Positions 1 through 8,798 are shown, numbered from the stretch's first letter. The stretch: 64,000 nucleotides of DNA from Prevotellaceae bacterium (GCA_031271465.1 JAISVR010000032.1:1-64000), one strand, 5' to 3'. The notes: a model not told the origin generated them from the sequence alone. Translations and numbers: made by a program.

Positions 1-124
1 TAAAATGAGCCTAAAATATAAATTTAGAAATCCAGACGGTCTTTCTTTTGTCAGTTTTGCTACTGTAAATAAATTGTTATTTTGCAGGCACAAGTTACGC
101 TTTGCTAAACTTGCGCCAATCGGG
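1..124 (+). pseudogene. Remnant of RAYT (REP-associated IS200-like transposase) N-terminus
   Basis: The ATG at position 5 opens a frame reading MSLKYKFRNPDGLSFVSFAT, the typical opening of Bacteroidota RAYT transposases, which then runs straight into a REP-A palindrome (88-116) and stops. The same 120-bp block recurs at 2976-3097 with a few base changes. Only about the first 22 residues of the transposase are left and the HUH catalytic part is absent, so it cannot be active. Seen: the repeated block and its start. Known: RAYTs move or maintain REP palindromes. Inferred: the fragments were carried along with REP copies. Confidence 0.6.
88..116. repeat. REP-A palindrome, copy 1
   Basis: 29 bp running from GCACAAGTT to AACTTGCGC, with an inner GC-TTT-GC step. 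The arms pair over 9 bp with one G-U. It is identical to 3063-3091 and is the exact reverse complement of 2927-2955. Confidence 0.75.
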
Positions 125-198
125 GGATAATAGAGCGATAATGTTCCCTCGCTGGCACGGGCTTGCATCTACATTTGAATCTTCAGAATAAACGGGAT

Positions 199-984
199 AT
201 GAAAAAAGTATTTATATGGTTAATGCTCTCTATTTTATGCATTAATGGAGTTTTTCCCCAATCAGATTTGAAAATTTTATATGGAGAATATGAATTAAAT
301 AAAGATACTATATTGGAAATTCCAAGGGAAGAAATTTTACTTATAGATTCGTTGCAAACCAACAATTCTCAATATCCGATAAAATATTTTCAAATAGAAT
401 ATTATCTTGGTGCTTTAGGTAATAATGATGTCAGTAATGGGAATAAATTCCCACAAGATTTTTATAAGCGTGTAAAATACGGAGTTCAAGGTTATTTTAT
501 CATTAGAGATATAAAAATAGGGAATAATCCGGCGATTTGGATAACTGTTATTATAGATGATTCGTATATTTATTTTTTTGATACTACAACAGGGAGACAG
601 ATAAAAGGAAAGAATAACACAATAAGCAAACAGGCTTTTTTATCGAATAATAAATTGGCTTTTACCATACAAACAGGGGCTATTAAACTGGGCGACTCCA
701 TTAGTGGATTAACCACTGGAAAATACCAACAGATACAATCAAGAGCAGGAAAACCGAGTAATTTTTTTACTAACAATTCTTCTATCGTTTCTTATCGAGT
801 AAAAATAACTTCTGTTGTTGAAACAAAGGAATTTGATGTAGTAGGAGATTCTATTCCAAACGAGCTGAAAAAATATATTTGTCAAACCAAAGAAGATATG
901 ATAGTTGAAATAAAAGATGTTATTATACAAAACAAGAAAGGTGAGATTAAAAAAATTGCAGGATTAATAGTTCAGTTGAAATAA
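199..984 (+). CDS. Secreted hypothetical protein
   Basis: A 261-residue protein that I do not recognise. The ATG at 199 is chosen over the longer reading frame from 163 because it places a clean signal peptide at the N-terminus (MKKVFIWLMLSILCINGVF, then PQS), so the product is probably periplasmic or outer-membrane associated. The rest is a soluble, lysine- and isoleucine-rich chain with no visible catalytic motif or repeat. It heads a run of four small AT-rich genes of similar style (signal peptide or one membrane helix) separated by REP palindromes. That run looks like an accessory locus rather than core genome. No function can be assigned. Confidence 0.6.
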   Translation: MKKVFIWLMLSILCINGVFPQSDLKILYGEYELNKDTILEIPREEILLIDSLQTNNSQYPIKYFQIEYYLGALGNNDVSNGNKFPQDFYKRVKYGVQGYFIIRDIKIGNNPAIWITVIIDDSYIYFFDTTTGRQIKGKNNTISKQAFLSNNKLAFTIQTGAIKLGDSISGLTTGKYQQIQSRAGKPSNFFTNNSSIVSYRVKITSVVETKEFDVVGDSIPNELKKYICQTKEDMIVEIKDVIIQNKKGEIKKIAGLIVQLK

Positions 985-1046
985 AAGGCAGTTAGAAATT
1001 CCCAGAAGCTGCCGAGGCTGAAAAATAAATAAAAAAACAAAAAACT

Positions 1047-1688
1047 ATGAGCAAGAGAATAATCCTAATTTTAGGTGTGTTGATATTTCAGTTTCTTTTC
1101 AATTATAGTTATTCTAAAAAAGAAACCTTTAATAATAAACGCTACATTGTATGGGAAGAAAGTATCAACCTTTCTTGGAGTGATTTTTTAAAGAGATATG
1201 GTCAGAATACGAAATACATAGTGAAAAACGGCATTAAAGCGTCTGCATTTATTTCAGTGTCTATATCGTACTCATTTGAAAGAGATGTAACAGAAAATAT
1301 TTTTATTTGTTACATACAAACAATTCTTGATAAAAAAGAGTCTTGGAGTTATTATGCCAGCAATATAGAGAAAGATTCTTGTGGAAGTAATCTGTTGTTA
1401 AGACACGAACTTGGTCATTTTAATATATTGGAAATTTATGCCAGAGAAGGAAGAATGTTAGTCTCGAAAATAAAAGTTCGTTCTTTTGATAAAGCATACA
1501 ACGAGGTTCAGAAAATAATACAAAAAATTAGGCATAAAAGAACATTAGAACAAGATAAATACGATGAAGAAACAGGCTATGGAGTTAACAAAGAAAAACA
1601 AGCCGAATGGGATAAAAAGATAGCCGAACGATTAAAAGAATTGGAGCAATATAAAGATACAAAAGTGATTGTTCGATTACGAAAATGA
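1047..1688 (+). CDS. Secreted DUF922-like zinc protease
   Basis: 213 residues with an N-terminal signal peptide (about residues 1-23). A HExxH zinc motif, HELGH, lies at residues 120-124 inside RHELGHFNI, and a late block (YDEETGYG and the following Q-A-E-W, about 172-188) is typical of the DUF922 family. These proteins are predicted metal-dependent peptidases of the periplasm. The substrate is unknown. Upstream there is a purine-rich stretch but no obvious promoter. The REP-like hairpin at 1703-1737 follows the stop within 15 bp and may protect or end the message. The DUF922 call rests on motif order seen by eye. Confidence 0.65.
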   Translation: MSKRIILILGVLIFQFLFNYSYSKKETFNNKRYIVWEESINLSWSDFLKRYGQNTKYIVKNGIKASAFISVSISYSFERDVTENIFICYIQTILDKKESWSYYASNIEKDSCGSNLLLRHELGHFNILEIYAREGRMLVSKIKVRSFDKAYNEVQKIIQKIRHKRTLEQDKYDEETGYGVNKEKQAEWDKKIAERLKELEQYKDTKVIVRLRK

Positions 1689-1702
1689 ATACTCCTTGTT
1701 CT

Positions 1703-1737
1703 CCCGCTGGCGCGGACTTGCAGTCCGTGCCAGCGGG
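1703..1737. repeat. REP-like hairpin of the CCCGCTGGC type
   Basis: Two 16-bp arms (1703-1718 and 1722-1737) with one G-U pair and a 3-base loop TGC. The architecture is the same as at 2294-2328. A decayed half copy is present at about 146-165 (CTCGCTGGCACGGGCTTGCA). Confidence 0.8.
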
Positions 1738-1860
1738 GTCATGATTGGGTAACCAACTATACCAAAATGCAACCCAAACAAATCTCAGACGGAACTACAT
1801 CAACAAATGCAATCATAGTTAAAGATGACAATAATCAAAATTTCATTGTTGGACATAAAA

Positions 1861-2418
1861 ATGAAAATTGTAATCAATAAAAAAAATATTTTATTGGTTT
1901 TATTGCTGATATTTTGCACCGCCATCTATTACTTTGGCTTTTTTGATAGGATAAATCTAATAAATAATACAATATTAGTAAAATCTAACTTGTCAAGAGA
2001 AGAATTAGAACAATTTGAATTGTTTTTTGGAAGAGAAGGAGGAGATACAATTCAATACAAATTGTCTGAAAAAAAAAGTTTCTTTAATACTCCAGACTGG
2101 TACGGAAAAGATCATTTAATTCTTAAAAAAGACACATTTGAAATGCATATTAGATTTAAGAATTATAAATTTTCATCGTGGCATAAGGTATCAGGTGTAA
2201 TTTTTATAATAGAAAAAGAAAAAGAAAAAGAAATAAATATAAATTGGTATTTATCGACTAAATGGTACAGAAATATCGGTGCAAGGGAAATCCCCCGTCC
2301 TGCCGAATTGCAAATTCGGCGGGACGGGAGAGCTGAGCAAATAAGAGTAGCAGACGACGAAGAAAGAAAAAAGCAACGGATGATTTTATTAAAAGAAAAA
2401 AATAAAAGGTTTAATTAA
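1861..2418 (+). CDS. Membrane-anchored hypothetical protein with REP-encoded segment
   Basis: 185 residues from the ATG at 1861 (MKIVINKKNILLVLLLIF). This start places one hydrophobic helix at residues 9-28 as a signal anchor, and the longer frame from 1825 adds nothing useful. I do not recognise the protein. Near its C-terminus the REP-like palindrome at 2294-2328 is read in frame and adds a Pro/Arg-rich stretch (about residues 145-156) unlike the Lys/Ile-rich remainder. The C-terminal tail is highly charged (DDEERKKQR). The gene sits between two other small secreted-protein genes. A palindrome inside an open frame suggests either tolerated insertion or a decaying gene. Confidence 0.5.
   Translation: MKIVINKKNILLVLLLIFCTAIYYFGFFDRINLINNTILVKSNLSREELEQFELFFGREGGDTIQYKLSEKKSFFNTPDWYGKDHLILKKDTFEMHIRFKNYKFSSWHKVSGVIFIIEKEKEKEININWYLSTKWYRNIGAREIPRPAELQIRRDGRAEQIRVADDEERKKQRMILLKEKNKRFN
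2294..2328. repeat. REP-like hairpin inside a coding frame
   Basis: Arms 2294-2309 and 2313-2328 pair over 16 bp with one G-U and a GCA loop. It starts CCCGTCCTGCCG. Stem length, loop length and placement of the single wobble match the hairpin at 1703-1737, although the arm sequence differs. Confidence 0.8.
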
Positions 2419-2436
2419 TAAACCCAAGTAAATACT

Positions 2437-2859
2437 ATGAAGAAAATTATTTTACTTTTGCTTGTTTTATTCATTCTTTCTTATAGTTTTCCTCAAGAAA
2501 AAAAAGAAACAGTAATTCAATCTAAAATAGTTGGAAGCTGGTGGCTTGTATCAGAACAAATTGACAATCAAATTAATTATCCTCGGATTACTTTCTGTTG
2601 CAAGAATGCGGCAGTATTTGAAAGTATGGGAGATACATTATATCATTTTGTTTATGAAGTAATTAATGACAGTTGTTTGTATTTATATAATAAAGGGAAA
2701 GGCAATAAACTGTGCAATAAAATAACTATGCTAAATAATGATTCTTTGATTTTTGAAAATCTGTTAGAATATGATTACCCACAGTTCTTTTATAGAGATA
2801 CTGCCGAATTCAATCCAATGCAATGTTTTCCCCCTAATTATTGGGACAATGAAAAGTAA
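2437..2859 (+). CDS. Secreted lipocalin-like hypothetical protein
   Basis: 140 residues with a strong signal peptide (MKKIILLLLVLFILSYSF, then PQE). After it comes I-V-G-S-W-W-L-V-S, the kind of G-x-W strand that opens small lipocalin-like barrels, and then alternating hydrophobic strands with four scattered cysteines. It is likely periplasmic. The family assignment is only suggested by the opening motif and the length. The gene follows the previous one by 18 bp in the same direction, so the two may be cotranscribed. Confidence 0.5.
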   Translation: MKKIILLLLVLFILSYSFPQEKKETVIQSKIVGSWWLVSEQIDNQINYPRITFCCKNAAVFESMGDTLYHFVYEVINDSCLYLYNKGKGNKLCNKITMLNNDSLIFENLLEYDYPQFFYRDTAEFNPMQCFPPNYWDNEK

Positions 2860-2926
2860 TATACTCTGTTCGGACGAGGTTGTTAGTAAAATAAAAAAAT
2901 AGTAGTTGGGACGCAGTCCTCTATTA

Positions 2927-2955
2927 GCGCAAGTTTAGCAAAGCGTAACTTGTGC
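2927..2955. repeat. REP-A palindrome, copy 2
   Basis: 29 bp, the exact reverse complement of 3063-3091. The two copies flank the RAYT N-terminal fragment in inverted orientation, 107 bp apart. Confidence 0.8.
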
Positions 2956-2979
2956 TTGTAATAAAAAAACTAAAGTAAA

Positions 2980-3297
2980 ATGAGCCGAAAATATAAATTT
3001 AGAAATCCAGACGGTCTTTATTTTGTCAGTTTTGCTACTGTCAATAAATTGTTATTTTGCAGGCACAAGTTACGCTTTGCTAAACTTGCGCCAATCGGGG
3101 GCCAAATGGGAGAAGACAAATTTATTTATTCTCTTGGCACAATAAGCAAAGAACAAAAAAGGCAGATAGAGGAATATATAAGTATTGGTTTGGAGTATGG
3201 GAATAATCCTAATTTTCAAAACAAAACAATCCAAGAAGTATTTCCAAAAATATATACTAGTTTAAAAAGCAAAAGTAAAAAAAGACTAACATTCTAA
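2980..3297 (+). pseudogene. Chimeric ORF: RAYT N-terminus, REP, unrelated tail
   Basis: The 105-codon frame has three parts. Residues 1-22 (MSRKYKFRNPDGLYFVSFAT and on) are the start of a RAYT transposase. Residues 23-40 are the translation of a REP-A palindrome. From residue 41 there is a charged tail unrelated to any transposase, with no Y1 tyrosine or HUH motif. This is best read as a transposase remnant whose 3' end was replaced when the REP element inserted or recombined. Whether the tail belonged to an older gene (a start at the methionine before GEDKF, about 3109) is open. The next gene begins 3 bp after its stop. Confidence 0.55.
3063..3091. repeat. REP-A palindrome, copy 3
   Basis: 29 bp identical to 88-116 and inverted relative to 2927-2955. 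It is read in frame by the chimeric ORF. Confidence 0.8.
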
Positions 3298-3300
3298 ACA

Positions 3301-3762
3301 ATGGCAAATAAAAATAATAAGAAGGGCAAGTGTTGGGTTAAATCAAAATATGAAACAGTTGGATTACTCAATTTTTTATGCTTTTTACCTCTTACTTTAC
3401 TTTTTACATATAATCAGGGAATGATGTTTGAATGCAATAGACTTATTGTTGTGATTTGCTTTGATATAATAATGTTGTTATTCTTGATATTGCGAATGAA
3501 ACATTATGAATTTTATGAAGATTTATTTGTAAAAAAAAGATTAGGATTGGGTAAATCAAAAACTATCTATTATAAAGACATTACTGATTTTTATTGGCAC
3601 TTTGGATTTATGAGAACATCAGATGTTTTAATTATTTATCATTTGGAAAACCTAATGAAAACAAAAGAGGTAGTGTACATTAAACAAAAAAAAGAGGCAG
3701 TATTAATAAAAGACAAATTGATTGAGCAAGGATATAGCAATATAATATTTAAAAATATATGA
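3301..3762 (+). CDS. Two-helix membrane protein, PH-like C-terminal half
   Basis: 153 residues. After a basic N-terminus there are two membrane helices (about 20-36 and 47-64) joined by a short loop. The C-terminal half has the strand pattern F-Y-E-D-L-F-V-K-K and Y-Y-K-D-I-T-D-F that resembles bacterial PH-like domains behind paired helices. Function is unknown and the domain guess is weak. The gene starts 3 bp after the chimeric ORF and is followed by REP-A copies. Confidence 0.5.
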   Translation: MANKNNKKGKCWVKSKYETVGLLNFLCFLPLTLLFTYNQGMMFECNRLIVVICFDIIMLLFLILRMKHYEFYEDLFVKKRLGLGKSKTIYYKDITDFYWHFGFMRTSDVLIIYHLENLMKTKEVVYIKQKKEAVLIKDKLIEQGYSNIIFKNI

Positions 3763-3954
3763 TTAATCTTTGGTAATGTGTTTCCATTTGGCATAAGTTT
3801 AACGCAGTGTAACTTGTGCCTATATTAAGAAACATGGATGAATAATGAATTGCAATATAATAGTTTATATGAGGCACAAGTTGCAAACTTGCGCCAAATG
3901 GGCGCGAGTCCCTTGACTGATGCCCTTTCTTTTGCCGGCGATGCATTAATGAGT
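3763..3954. repeat. REP-A copies 4 and 5 between convergent genes
   Basis: Two further members of the GGCGCAAGTTT / AACTTGTGCC family lie at 3790-3820 and 3873-3895 between convergent genes. The second is shortened to a 23-bp palindrome. Nothing else is seen in this gap. Confidence 0.7.
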
Positions 3955-5280
3955 TCAGCACGATAAAGTAACGAAAAAAACAGTTTCTGTATCTGCTTGT
4001 ACCCGATAGCGATTGTCAATCCGATCGCCTACAATCCACACAATATCGTTGCCCGAAAGCAGTACCCAAACCTGCTTCTTTGCCGGCAGAGAATATTTCT
4101 TATCCACAAAATAATCGCTCAACTTTTTGCGCCCCTTCATGCCGAAAGGCACAAAACTGTCGCCTGCCTGCCAACGCCGCAAATGCAGCGGGAATTGCAA
4201 TTTTTTCGCATCGAGAAAAGCCGTGTTTTTATCCTTCAAATCGTATCCTTCGAGCGAAGAAATTTCTTCAAATCGCAAAGAAAGCGGCTCGGATAATGCC
4301 GACTGATTTTTTTCGATACTAAAAATTTCGTTCGAAGAGGAGTCGATAGGTGAAACCAGCAAGCGGTCGCGGTCTTTTACCGCCCGATGTGTGTGGGAAA
4401 AAAACTGTCTGCCTGAAGGCATTTCGGCGAGCGCTACTGCCAAATCGTCAGTTTGTTGCGCCGAAAATCCGTAGGGCGACAACAGTTCGTGCAGCACGGT
4501 TTTCGTTGCCCCGGTTTCAGCCAAACGGGGAAGATATATCGAAACACCGGTTTTGGTATAGGTCAATATTTCGCTTTTAATTTGCCGAAAGCCAATTTCG
4601 TAAATCCGTTCGGCGTCCTGCAAACGGCTTATCGTGGCAAGAATTGTTTCCTTTGCCGCAGGATTAATCGTTTCGAGCAGCGGTATCACGCTGTGGCGAA
4701 AACGGTTGCGGGTGTACATTTCCTCATCGTTGCTCGAATCGGAGATATACGCCAAGCCGTTTGCAGCCAAAAACCGCTCAATTTCTGCGCGGCTTGCCCA
4801 AAGCAGCGGACGAATAATGTACCCATTGCGCGCTTTAATGCCCGTGAGTCCGCGCAAACCTGCGCCACGCACAAGCTTCATCAGGAAAGTTTCCGCCTGG
4901 TCGCCGGCATGATGTGCCACGGCAATGGCTTCGGCGCATTCGCTTTGCCGCAGTTGCTCAAAGTATTCGTAGCGCAGGTCGCGCGCAGCCATTTCGATGG
5001 ATACGCCGCGTTCGGCAGCGATTTTTCGGGTATCGAATGTTGCACAAAAAAACGGCAAGGACAGGCTTTGCGCCAAATTTTTCACAAAATCCTCGTCTCT
5101 ATCCGATTCGCTGCCGCGCAAAGTAAAATTGCAGTGTGCCACCACGCAGTTGAAGCCCAAGCGATAGAGCAGTTGCAGCATCGCTACCGAATCGGCACCG
5201 CCGCTTACAGCCGCAATGAGCTTTGCAGGCGGCTGCGGCAAGTTATTTTCGTGGATATATCGGGTTATTTTTTCGAGCAT
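3955..5280 (-). CDS. tilS: tRNA(Ile)-lysidine synthase TilS
   Basis: 441 residues. It makes lysidine at C34 of the AUA-reading tRNA(Ile) from lysine and ATP, so that the tRNA reads AUA and is charged with isoleucine. The N-type ATP pyrophosphatase PP-loop SGGADS is at residues 26-31 and is followed by H-C-N-F-T-L-R-G, both hallmarks of TilS. A middle helical domain and the C-terminal TilS domain (from about 350, with LRRWQAGDSFVPFGMKGRKK) complete the normal length. The gene is monocistronic and divergent from the nitroreductase gene. It is essential in most bacteria. High confidence from motif content and full length. Confidence 0.95.
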   Translation of the reverse strand: MLEKITRYIHENNLPQPPAKLIAAVSGGADSVAMLQLLYRLGFNCVVAHCNFTLRGSESDRDEDFVKNLAQSLSLPFFCATFDTRKIAAERGVSIEMAARDLRYEYFEQLRQSECAEAIAVAHHAGDQAETFLMKLVRGAGLRGLTGIKARNGYIIRPLLWASRAEIERFLAANGLAYISDSSNDEEMYTRNRFRHSVIPLLETINPAAKETILATISRLQDAERIYEIGFRQIKSEILTYTKTGVSIYLPRLAETGATKTVLHELLSPYGFSAQQTDDLAVALAEMPSGRQFFSHTHRAVKDRDRLLVSPIDSSSNEIFSIEKNQSALSEPLSLRFEEISSLEGYDLKDKNTAFLDAKKLQFPLHLRRWQAGDSFVPFGMKGRKKLSDYFVDKKYSLPAKKQVWVLLSGNDIVWIVGDRIDNRYRVQADTETVFFVTLSC

Positions 5281-5363
5281 CTTTTAGTAAAAAAACATTT
5301 TCTGATTAGCAACCGCAAATATACTTTGTTTTTCCAACAATCGAATAACGATTAAATAAACAT

Positions 5364-5371
5364 TATCTTTG
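5364..5371 (+). promoter_or_regulatory. -7 box TATCTTTG for the nitroreductase gene
   Basis: A perfect TAnnTTTG box ends 21 bp before the ATG at 5393. It overlaps the alternative upstream start at 5369, which therefore cannot be used. Confidence 0.7.
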
Positions 5372-5392
5372 CCTCGAAAAACAACTTCCTTT

Positions 5393-5944
5393 ATGAAGAA
5401 CACATTTTTAGACTTGGCAAATGCCCGTCAGAGCGACCGCTCGTACAGTACCCAAGCCATCGAAACCGATAAACTCGACCGCATACTCGAAGCTGCCCGA
5501 TTGGCGCCTTCTGCCTGCAACGCCCAACCGTGGCGAATAATTGTAGTGAACGATGTTGAACTTAAAAATCGCCTTGCCGATGCTACTTCGAGCCGCGTGT
5601 TGATGATGAACCATTTTACCAAACAGGCTCCTGTGCATTTGGTTGTGGTAGAAGAGAGCGCCAATTTTTCGTCGGGTTTCGGAAGCTGGGCAAAGAAAAA
5701 GCACTTTCCGCATATCGACCTGGGCATTGTAGCCGAGCATATTTGTTTGGCTGCAGCCGACGAAGGCTTAGGGTCGTGTATGATAGGCTGGTTTGACGAA
5801 GCGCGGGTAAAACAATTGCTCCAAATTCCCCGCTCGAAACGCCCGATACTGATAATCACCCTCGGCTATCCCAACAGTCCGACGCGTGAAAAACGACGAA
5901 AAGCGATAGCAGAAATCGTATCGTACAATAAATATGAGAATTAA
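5393..5944 (+). CDS. Nitroreductase family protein
   Basis: 183 residues of the FMN-dependent nitroreductase fold, which reduces nitro compounds, quinones or similar acceptors with NAD(P)H. The FMN-phosphate-binding start A-R-Q-S-D-R-S-Y is at 11-18, S-A-C-N-A-Q-P-W at 40-47, and L-G-S-C-M-I-G and L-G-Y-P lie in the C-terminal third. This short type, without an added ferredoxin domain, is common in Bacteroidota. The start at 5393 is set by the promoter box at 5364-5371. The physiological acceptor cannot be read from sequence. The gene stands alone between tilS and rho. Confidence 0.9.
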   Translation: MKNTFLDLANARQSDRSYSTQAIETDKLDRILEAARLAPSACNAQPWRIIVVNDVELKNRLADATSSRVLMMNHFTKQAPVHLVVVEESANFSSGFGSWAKKKHFPHIDLGIVAEHICLAAADEGLGSCMIGWFDEARVKQLLQIPRSKRPILIITLGYPNSPTREKRRKAIAEIVSYNKYEN

Positions 5945-5978
5945 CTCTTTTTAGATATTGGTTATTATTTTCACTCTT

Positions 5979-6048
5979 CGTCATTGCGAGGAATGAAGCA
6001 ATCCGTTCTTGTACAGAGATTGCTTCGTTGTTTCTCCTCGCAATGACG
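5979..6048. repeat. REP-B palindrome (CGTCATTGCGAG type)
   Basis: 70 bp with arms starting CGTCATTGCGAGGA and ending CTCGCAATGACG. An inner pair GAAGCAATC / GATTGCTTC gives a long imperfect stem. Other members are at 8111-8172, 27569-27695, 41537-41614, 41689-41765 and 41839-41915. Confidence 0.85.
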
Positions 6049-6105
6049 CACAAGCCTAAAAGTACTAATTCCGATAAATATTGAAAAAAAAACTGCCTAA
6101 ATCCA

Positions 6106-6134
6106 TTGCATATTAAATAAAGCATTTATCTTTG
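6106..6134 (+). promoter_or_regulatory. Promoter and long leader of rho
   Basis: A -33 TTG at 6106-6108 and a -7 TATCTTTG at 6127-6134, 18 bp apart, give a leader of about 145 nt before the rho ATG at 6286. It has several CTTGCGAG/CTCGC pairings. A long leader suits the autogenous control known for rho in other bacteria; here that is inference. Confidence 0.65.
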
Positions 6135-6285
6135 CGGCGAAATTTTTTCACTGCGAACAATAGTTGCGTTTCTGCAACTGCTTGAATCATCACACAAAAA
6201 ACATTACAATTTGCGAGAATTGCTCCTCGCTATGCCTTACTTGCGAGTTACGCACACTTAAACTTATAATTCACAATTTTATTAT

Positions 6286-8043
6286 ATGTATAATATTTTA
6301 GACCTTAACGGGAAACTCTTGCCCGAATTGAAACAAATTGCTAAAGAGGAAGGACTTAAAAAAGTTGATGCACTTAAAAAAGAAGAACTAATCTACAAAA
6401 TTCTCGACCAGCAAGCTATTAATGAAGCTGCAAAATCGACAACTCAGCAGCAAAACGGCAGCAAAACGCCTCGTAAACGGGTAAACAACTCCAAACCTAC
6501 GGAACAAAAAGTGCTTTCGGCAAACGGTAGCGAAATCCAACAGCGTGCCGAAGAAAAAAACAACAATCAGAATAAAAATAAGAATAAGAAAAGCAAAGCT
6601 CCGGTGCAACAAAATACGGCACCGGTAAAGACGCCAAACGCTGCGGCTTTGCCCGAAGCTGTAAAAGAACCCCAACAAAAACCGGAGAAAAAGGAAGCAA
6701 AACCGCTTAATCTAAAACCGGTAAAAAAAGTACAAGTCGAAGAAAATACTGCTGTGCCAACAGAAAGCGCAAGCAAAAATGACACTGTCGAGCTACCCGC
6801 TGTTGCCGCAAACGAAACCGAGCAGGTGGGAGAAAAAACCGCAAGCAACGGCAAGAAGGAACAGGCGCAAAAAAACGAGAAGAAAATAGAGAATAAGGCG
6901 ACAGAAACCGAAAAGCCTTACGATTTTGACGGCATTTTATACGGCACGGGCGTACTCGAAATTATGCAAGACGGTTACGGTTTCCTGCGTTCGCCCGACT
7001 ACAATTATTTTTCCTCGCCCGACGATATTTATGTATCGCAATCGCAAATCAAACTTTTTGGATTAAAAACAGGCGATACCGTGAAAGGTGCCATTCGTCC
7101 GCCTAAGGAAGGCGAGAAATATTTCCCGCTGGTAAAGGTGGAAAATATCAACGGTCGTTCGCCCGAATTTGTTCGCGACCGCGTGCCGTTCGACCATCTT
7201 ACACCGCTTTTCCCCGACGAGAAATTTAACCTCACAAGCGGCAGAAACGACAATTTGTCGGTGCGTGTGGTCGATTTGTTTTCGCCTATCGGCAAGGGAC
7301 AACGCGGCTTGATTGTGGCACAGCCAAAAACAGGTAAAACGATGTTGCTTAAAGATATTGCCAATGCTATTGCTGCCAATCATCCCGAGGTATACATGAT
7401 AATTTTACTTATCGACGAGCGTCCCGAAGAGGTTACCGATATGCAGCGCAGCGTAAACGCCGAAGTGGTTTCGTCTACTTTCGATGAGCCTGCCGAAAAG
7501 CATGTGAAAGTAGCTTCTTTGGTACACGAAAAAGCTAAACGCCTTGTAGAATGCGGACACGATGTCGTTATTTTGCTCGATTCGATAACCCGCCTTGCAC
7601 GCGCCTACAACACTGTGGCTCCGGCATCGGGCAAAGTGCTTTCGGGTGGGGTAGATGCCAATGCGTTGCACAAGCCTAAACGCTTTTTTGGCGCGGCTCG
7701 CAACATTGAAAACGGTGGTTCGCTCACCATTATCGCTACTGCGCTTACCGAAACCGGTTCGAAAATGGACGAAGTAATTTTTGAAGAATTTAAAGGTACC
7801 GGCAACATGGAGCTGCAACTCGACCGCCGCTTGAGCAACAAGCGTGTATTCCCTGCTGTGGATATCACGGCTTCGAGCACCCGTCGCGATGATTTGCTGC
7901 TCGACCAGGATACGCTTAACCGCATGTGGGTGTTGCGTAACTATTTGTCGGACATGAATTCTACAGAAGCAATGCAATTTGTGCGCGACCGTTTGGCTCG
8001 TACTTCTTCCAACGAAGAATTTCTGATTACGATGAACAGCTAA
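6286..8043 (+). CDS. rho: Transcription termination factor Rho
   Basis: 585 residues. A hexameric RNA-dependent ATPase that ends transcription. Residues 1-44 are the Rho_N helical domain ([15 protein letters not shown]). About 46-215 is a low-complexity Lys/Asn/Gln/Ala/Glu-rich insert usual in Bacteroidota Rho. Then comes the cold-shock-like primary RNA-binding domain (G-Y-G-F-L-R-S near 230) and the RecA-type motor with Walker A PKTGKT near 346-351, Walker B V-V-I-L-L-D-S near 427, and the R-loop region FFGAARNIE. All catalytic segments are intact. Preceded by a strong promoter and a leader of about 145 nt. Confidence 0.97.
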   Translation: MYNILDLNGKLLPELKQIAKEEGLKKVDALKKEELIYKILDQQAINEAAKSTTQQQNGSKTPRKRVNNSKPTEQKVLSANGSEIQQRAEEKNNNQNKNKNKKSKAPVQQNTAPVKTPNAAALPEAVKEPQQKPEKKEAKPLNLKPVKKVQVEENTAVPTESASKNDTVELPAVAANETEQVGEKTASNGKKEQAQKNEKKIENKATETEKPYDFDGILYGTGVLEIMQDGYGFLRSPDYNYFSSPDDIYVSQSQIKLFGLKTGDTVKGAIRPPKEGEKYFPLVKVENINGRSPEFVRDRVPFDHLTPLFPDEKFNLTSGRNDNLSVRVVDLFSPIGKGQRGLIVAQPKTGKTMLLKDIANAIAANHPEVYMIILLIDERPEEVTDMQRSVNAEVVSSTFDEPAEKHVKVASLVHEKAKRLVECGHDVVILLDSITRLARAYNTVAPASGKVLSGGVDANALHKPKRFFGAARNIENGGSLTIIATALTETGSKMDEVIFEEFKGTGNMELQLDRRLSNKRVFPAVDITASSTRRDDLLLDQDTLNRMWVLRNYLSDMNSTEAMQFVRDRLARTSSNEEFLITMNS

Positions 8044-8110
8044 TTCAATGGCAAAGCGAGAACAATAATAAATTGGAATTATCCTGCTTAGGCTTAACAA
8101 AACCGCTGCT

Positions 8111-8172
8111 GTTATTGCGAGAAACGAAGCAATCTCAGTACAGGAATGGATTGCTTCGTTTCTCGCAATGAC
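8111..8172. repeat. REP-B palindrome, near-perfect copy
   Basis: 24-bp arms (8111-8134 and 8149-8172) differ at one base, with a 14-base centre. It lies between the convergent rho and HSDR_N genes, where it could act as a bidirectional terminator. Confidence 0.85.
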
Positions 8173-8239
8173 GGAACAAGCCTAAAAAGGATACTCCATA
8201 ATAAATTGCATTCCGAATTTGCCTTGTTTTAATTAAGAT

Positions 8240-8692
8240 TTATTCTAAATCCTCATAATACGGTATTTCTTCCAAAAAACGCAACGAATTATCGGCAGGA
8301 TTTATTTTACAACAAAAATGTGTGAATCCGTTACTGAGCAGCAGATAACGCACTTGTAGCTGACTGTTGTAAAGCGCAATTTGGTCGAAAGTTCGGCGGG
8401 TAATCTCTATCGTAGGAGCTTTATATTCAATAATCATGAGTGCTGTGCCCGTGCGGGAATATACCACGCTGTCGCAGCGGCGTTGCAGCCCGTTGTACGA
8501 CAGCGAAATTTCATTTCCAACAAGCGTTGGCGGATAATGCTTTTCGGTTACCAGAAACTCAATCATATTTTGCCGCACCCATTCTTCGGGTTGCAAAGCA
8601 ACGAATTTCCGGCGCAAGCGATCGAAAATCATTTTGCGTCCGTTTATATTTTTTATTGAGAAAGAATACGATGGAAAGTTGAGCGAACTCAT
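8240..8692 (-). CDS. HSDR_N (PD-(D/E)XK-like) domain protein
   Basis: 150 residues. Its single domain matches the N-terminal domain of type I restriction HsdR subunits: D74 in R-R-C-D-S-V-V-Y and E89-Y-K91 in I-I-E-Y-K-A-P form the D...ExK core of the PD-(D/E)XK fold. No helicase domain or hsdM/hsdS genes are nearby, so this is the stand-alone form that is widespread in Bacteroidota. Its role is unknown; nuclease activity or nucleic-acid binding is possible. The start at 8692 is set by a -7 TATCTTTG on the minus strand at 8718-8711, which overlaps the longer start at 8713. It diverges from the AMP nucleosidase gene. Confidence 0.8.
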   Translation of the reverse strand: MSSLNFPSYSFSIKNINGRKMIFDRLRRKFVALQPEEWVRQNMIEFLVTEKHYPPTLVGNEISLSYNGLQRRCDSVVYSRTGTALMIIEYKAPTIEITRRTFDQIALYNSQLQVRYLLLSNGFTHFCCKINPADNSLRFLEEIPYYEDLE

Positions 8693-8710
8693 AATTTTTT
8701 TACTTTTGTG

Positions 8711-8718
8711 CAAAGATA
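8711..8718 (-). promoter_or_regulatory. -7 box TATCTTTG (minus strand) for the HSDR_N gene
   Basis: It reads CAAAGATA on the plus strand. It places transcription start near 8704 and fixes the start codon at 8692. Confidence 0.65.
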
Positions 8719-8798
8719 AATAATAGTGAAGAGTTAACAGCTAATAACTAACGGTAAAAATGAACTCATCACTATTAGCTCATCACTATTAGCTATTT

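Noticed and set aside
1825..1860. Upstream start of the 197-codon frame
   Set aside because: It adds 12 residues before a clear signal-anchor start at 1861.
4453..5355. Long plus-strand ORF of 300 codons opposite tilS
   Set aside because: It is antisense to a complete tilS; composition is typical of a shadow frame.
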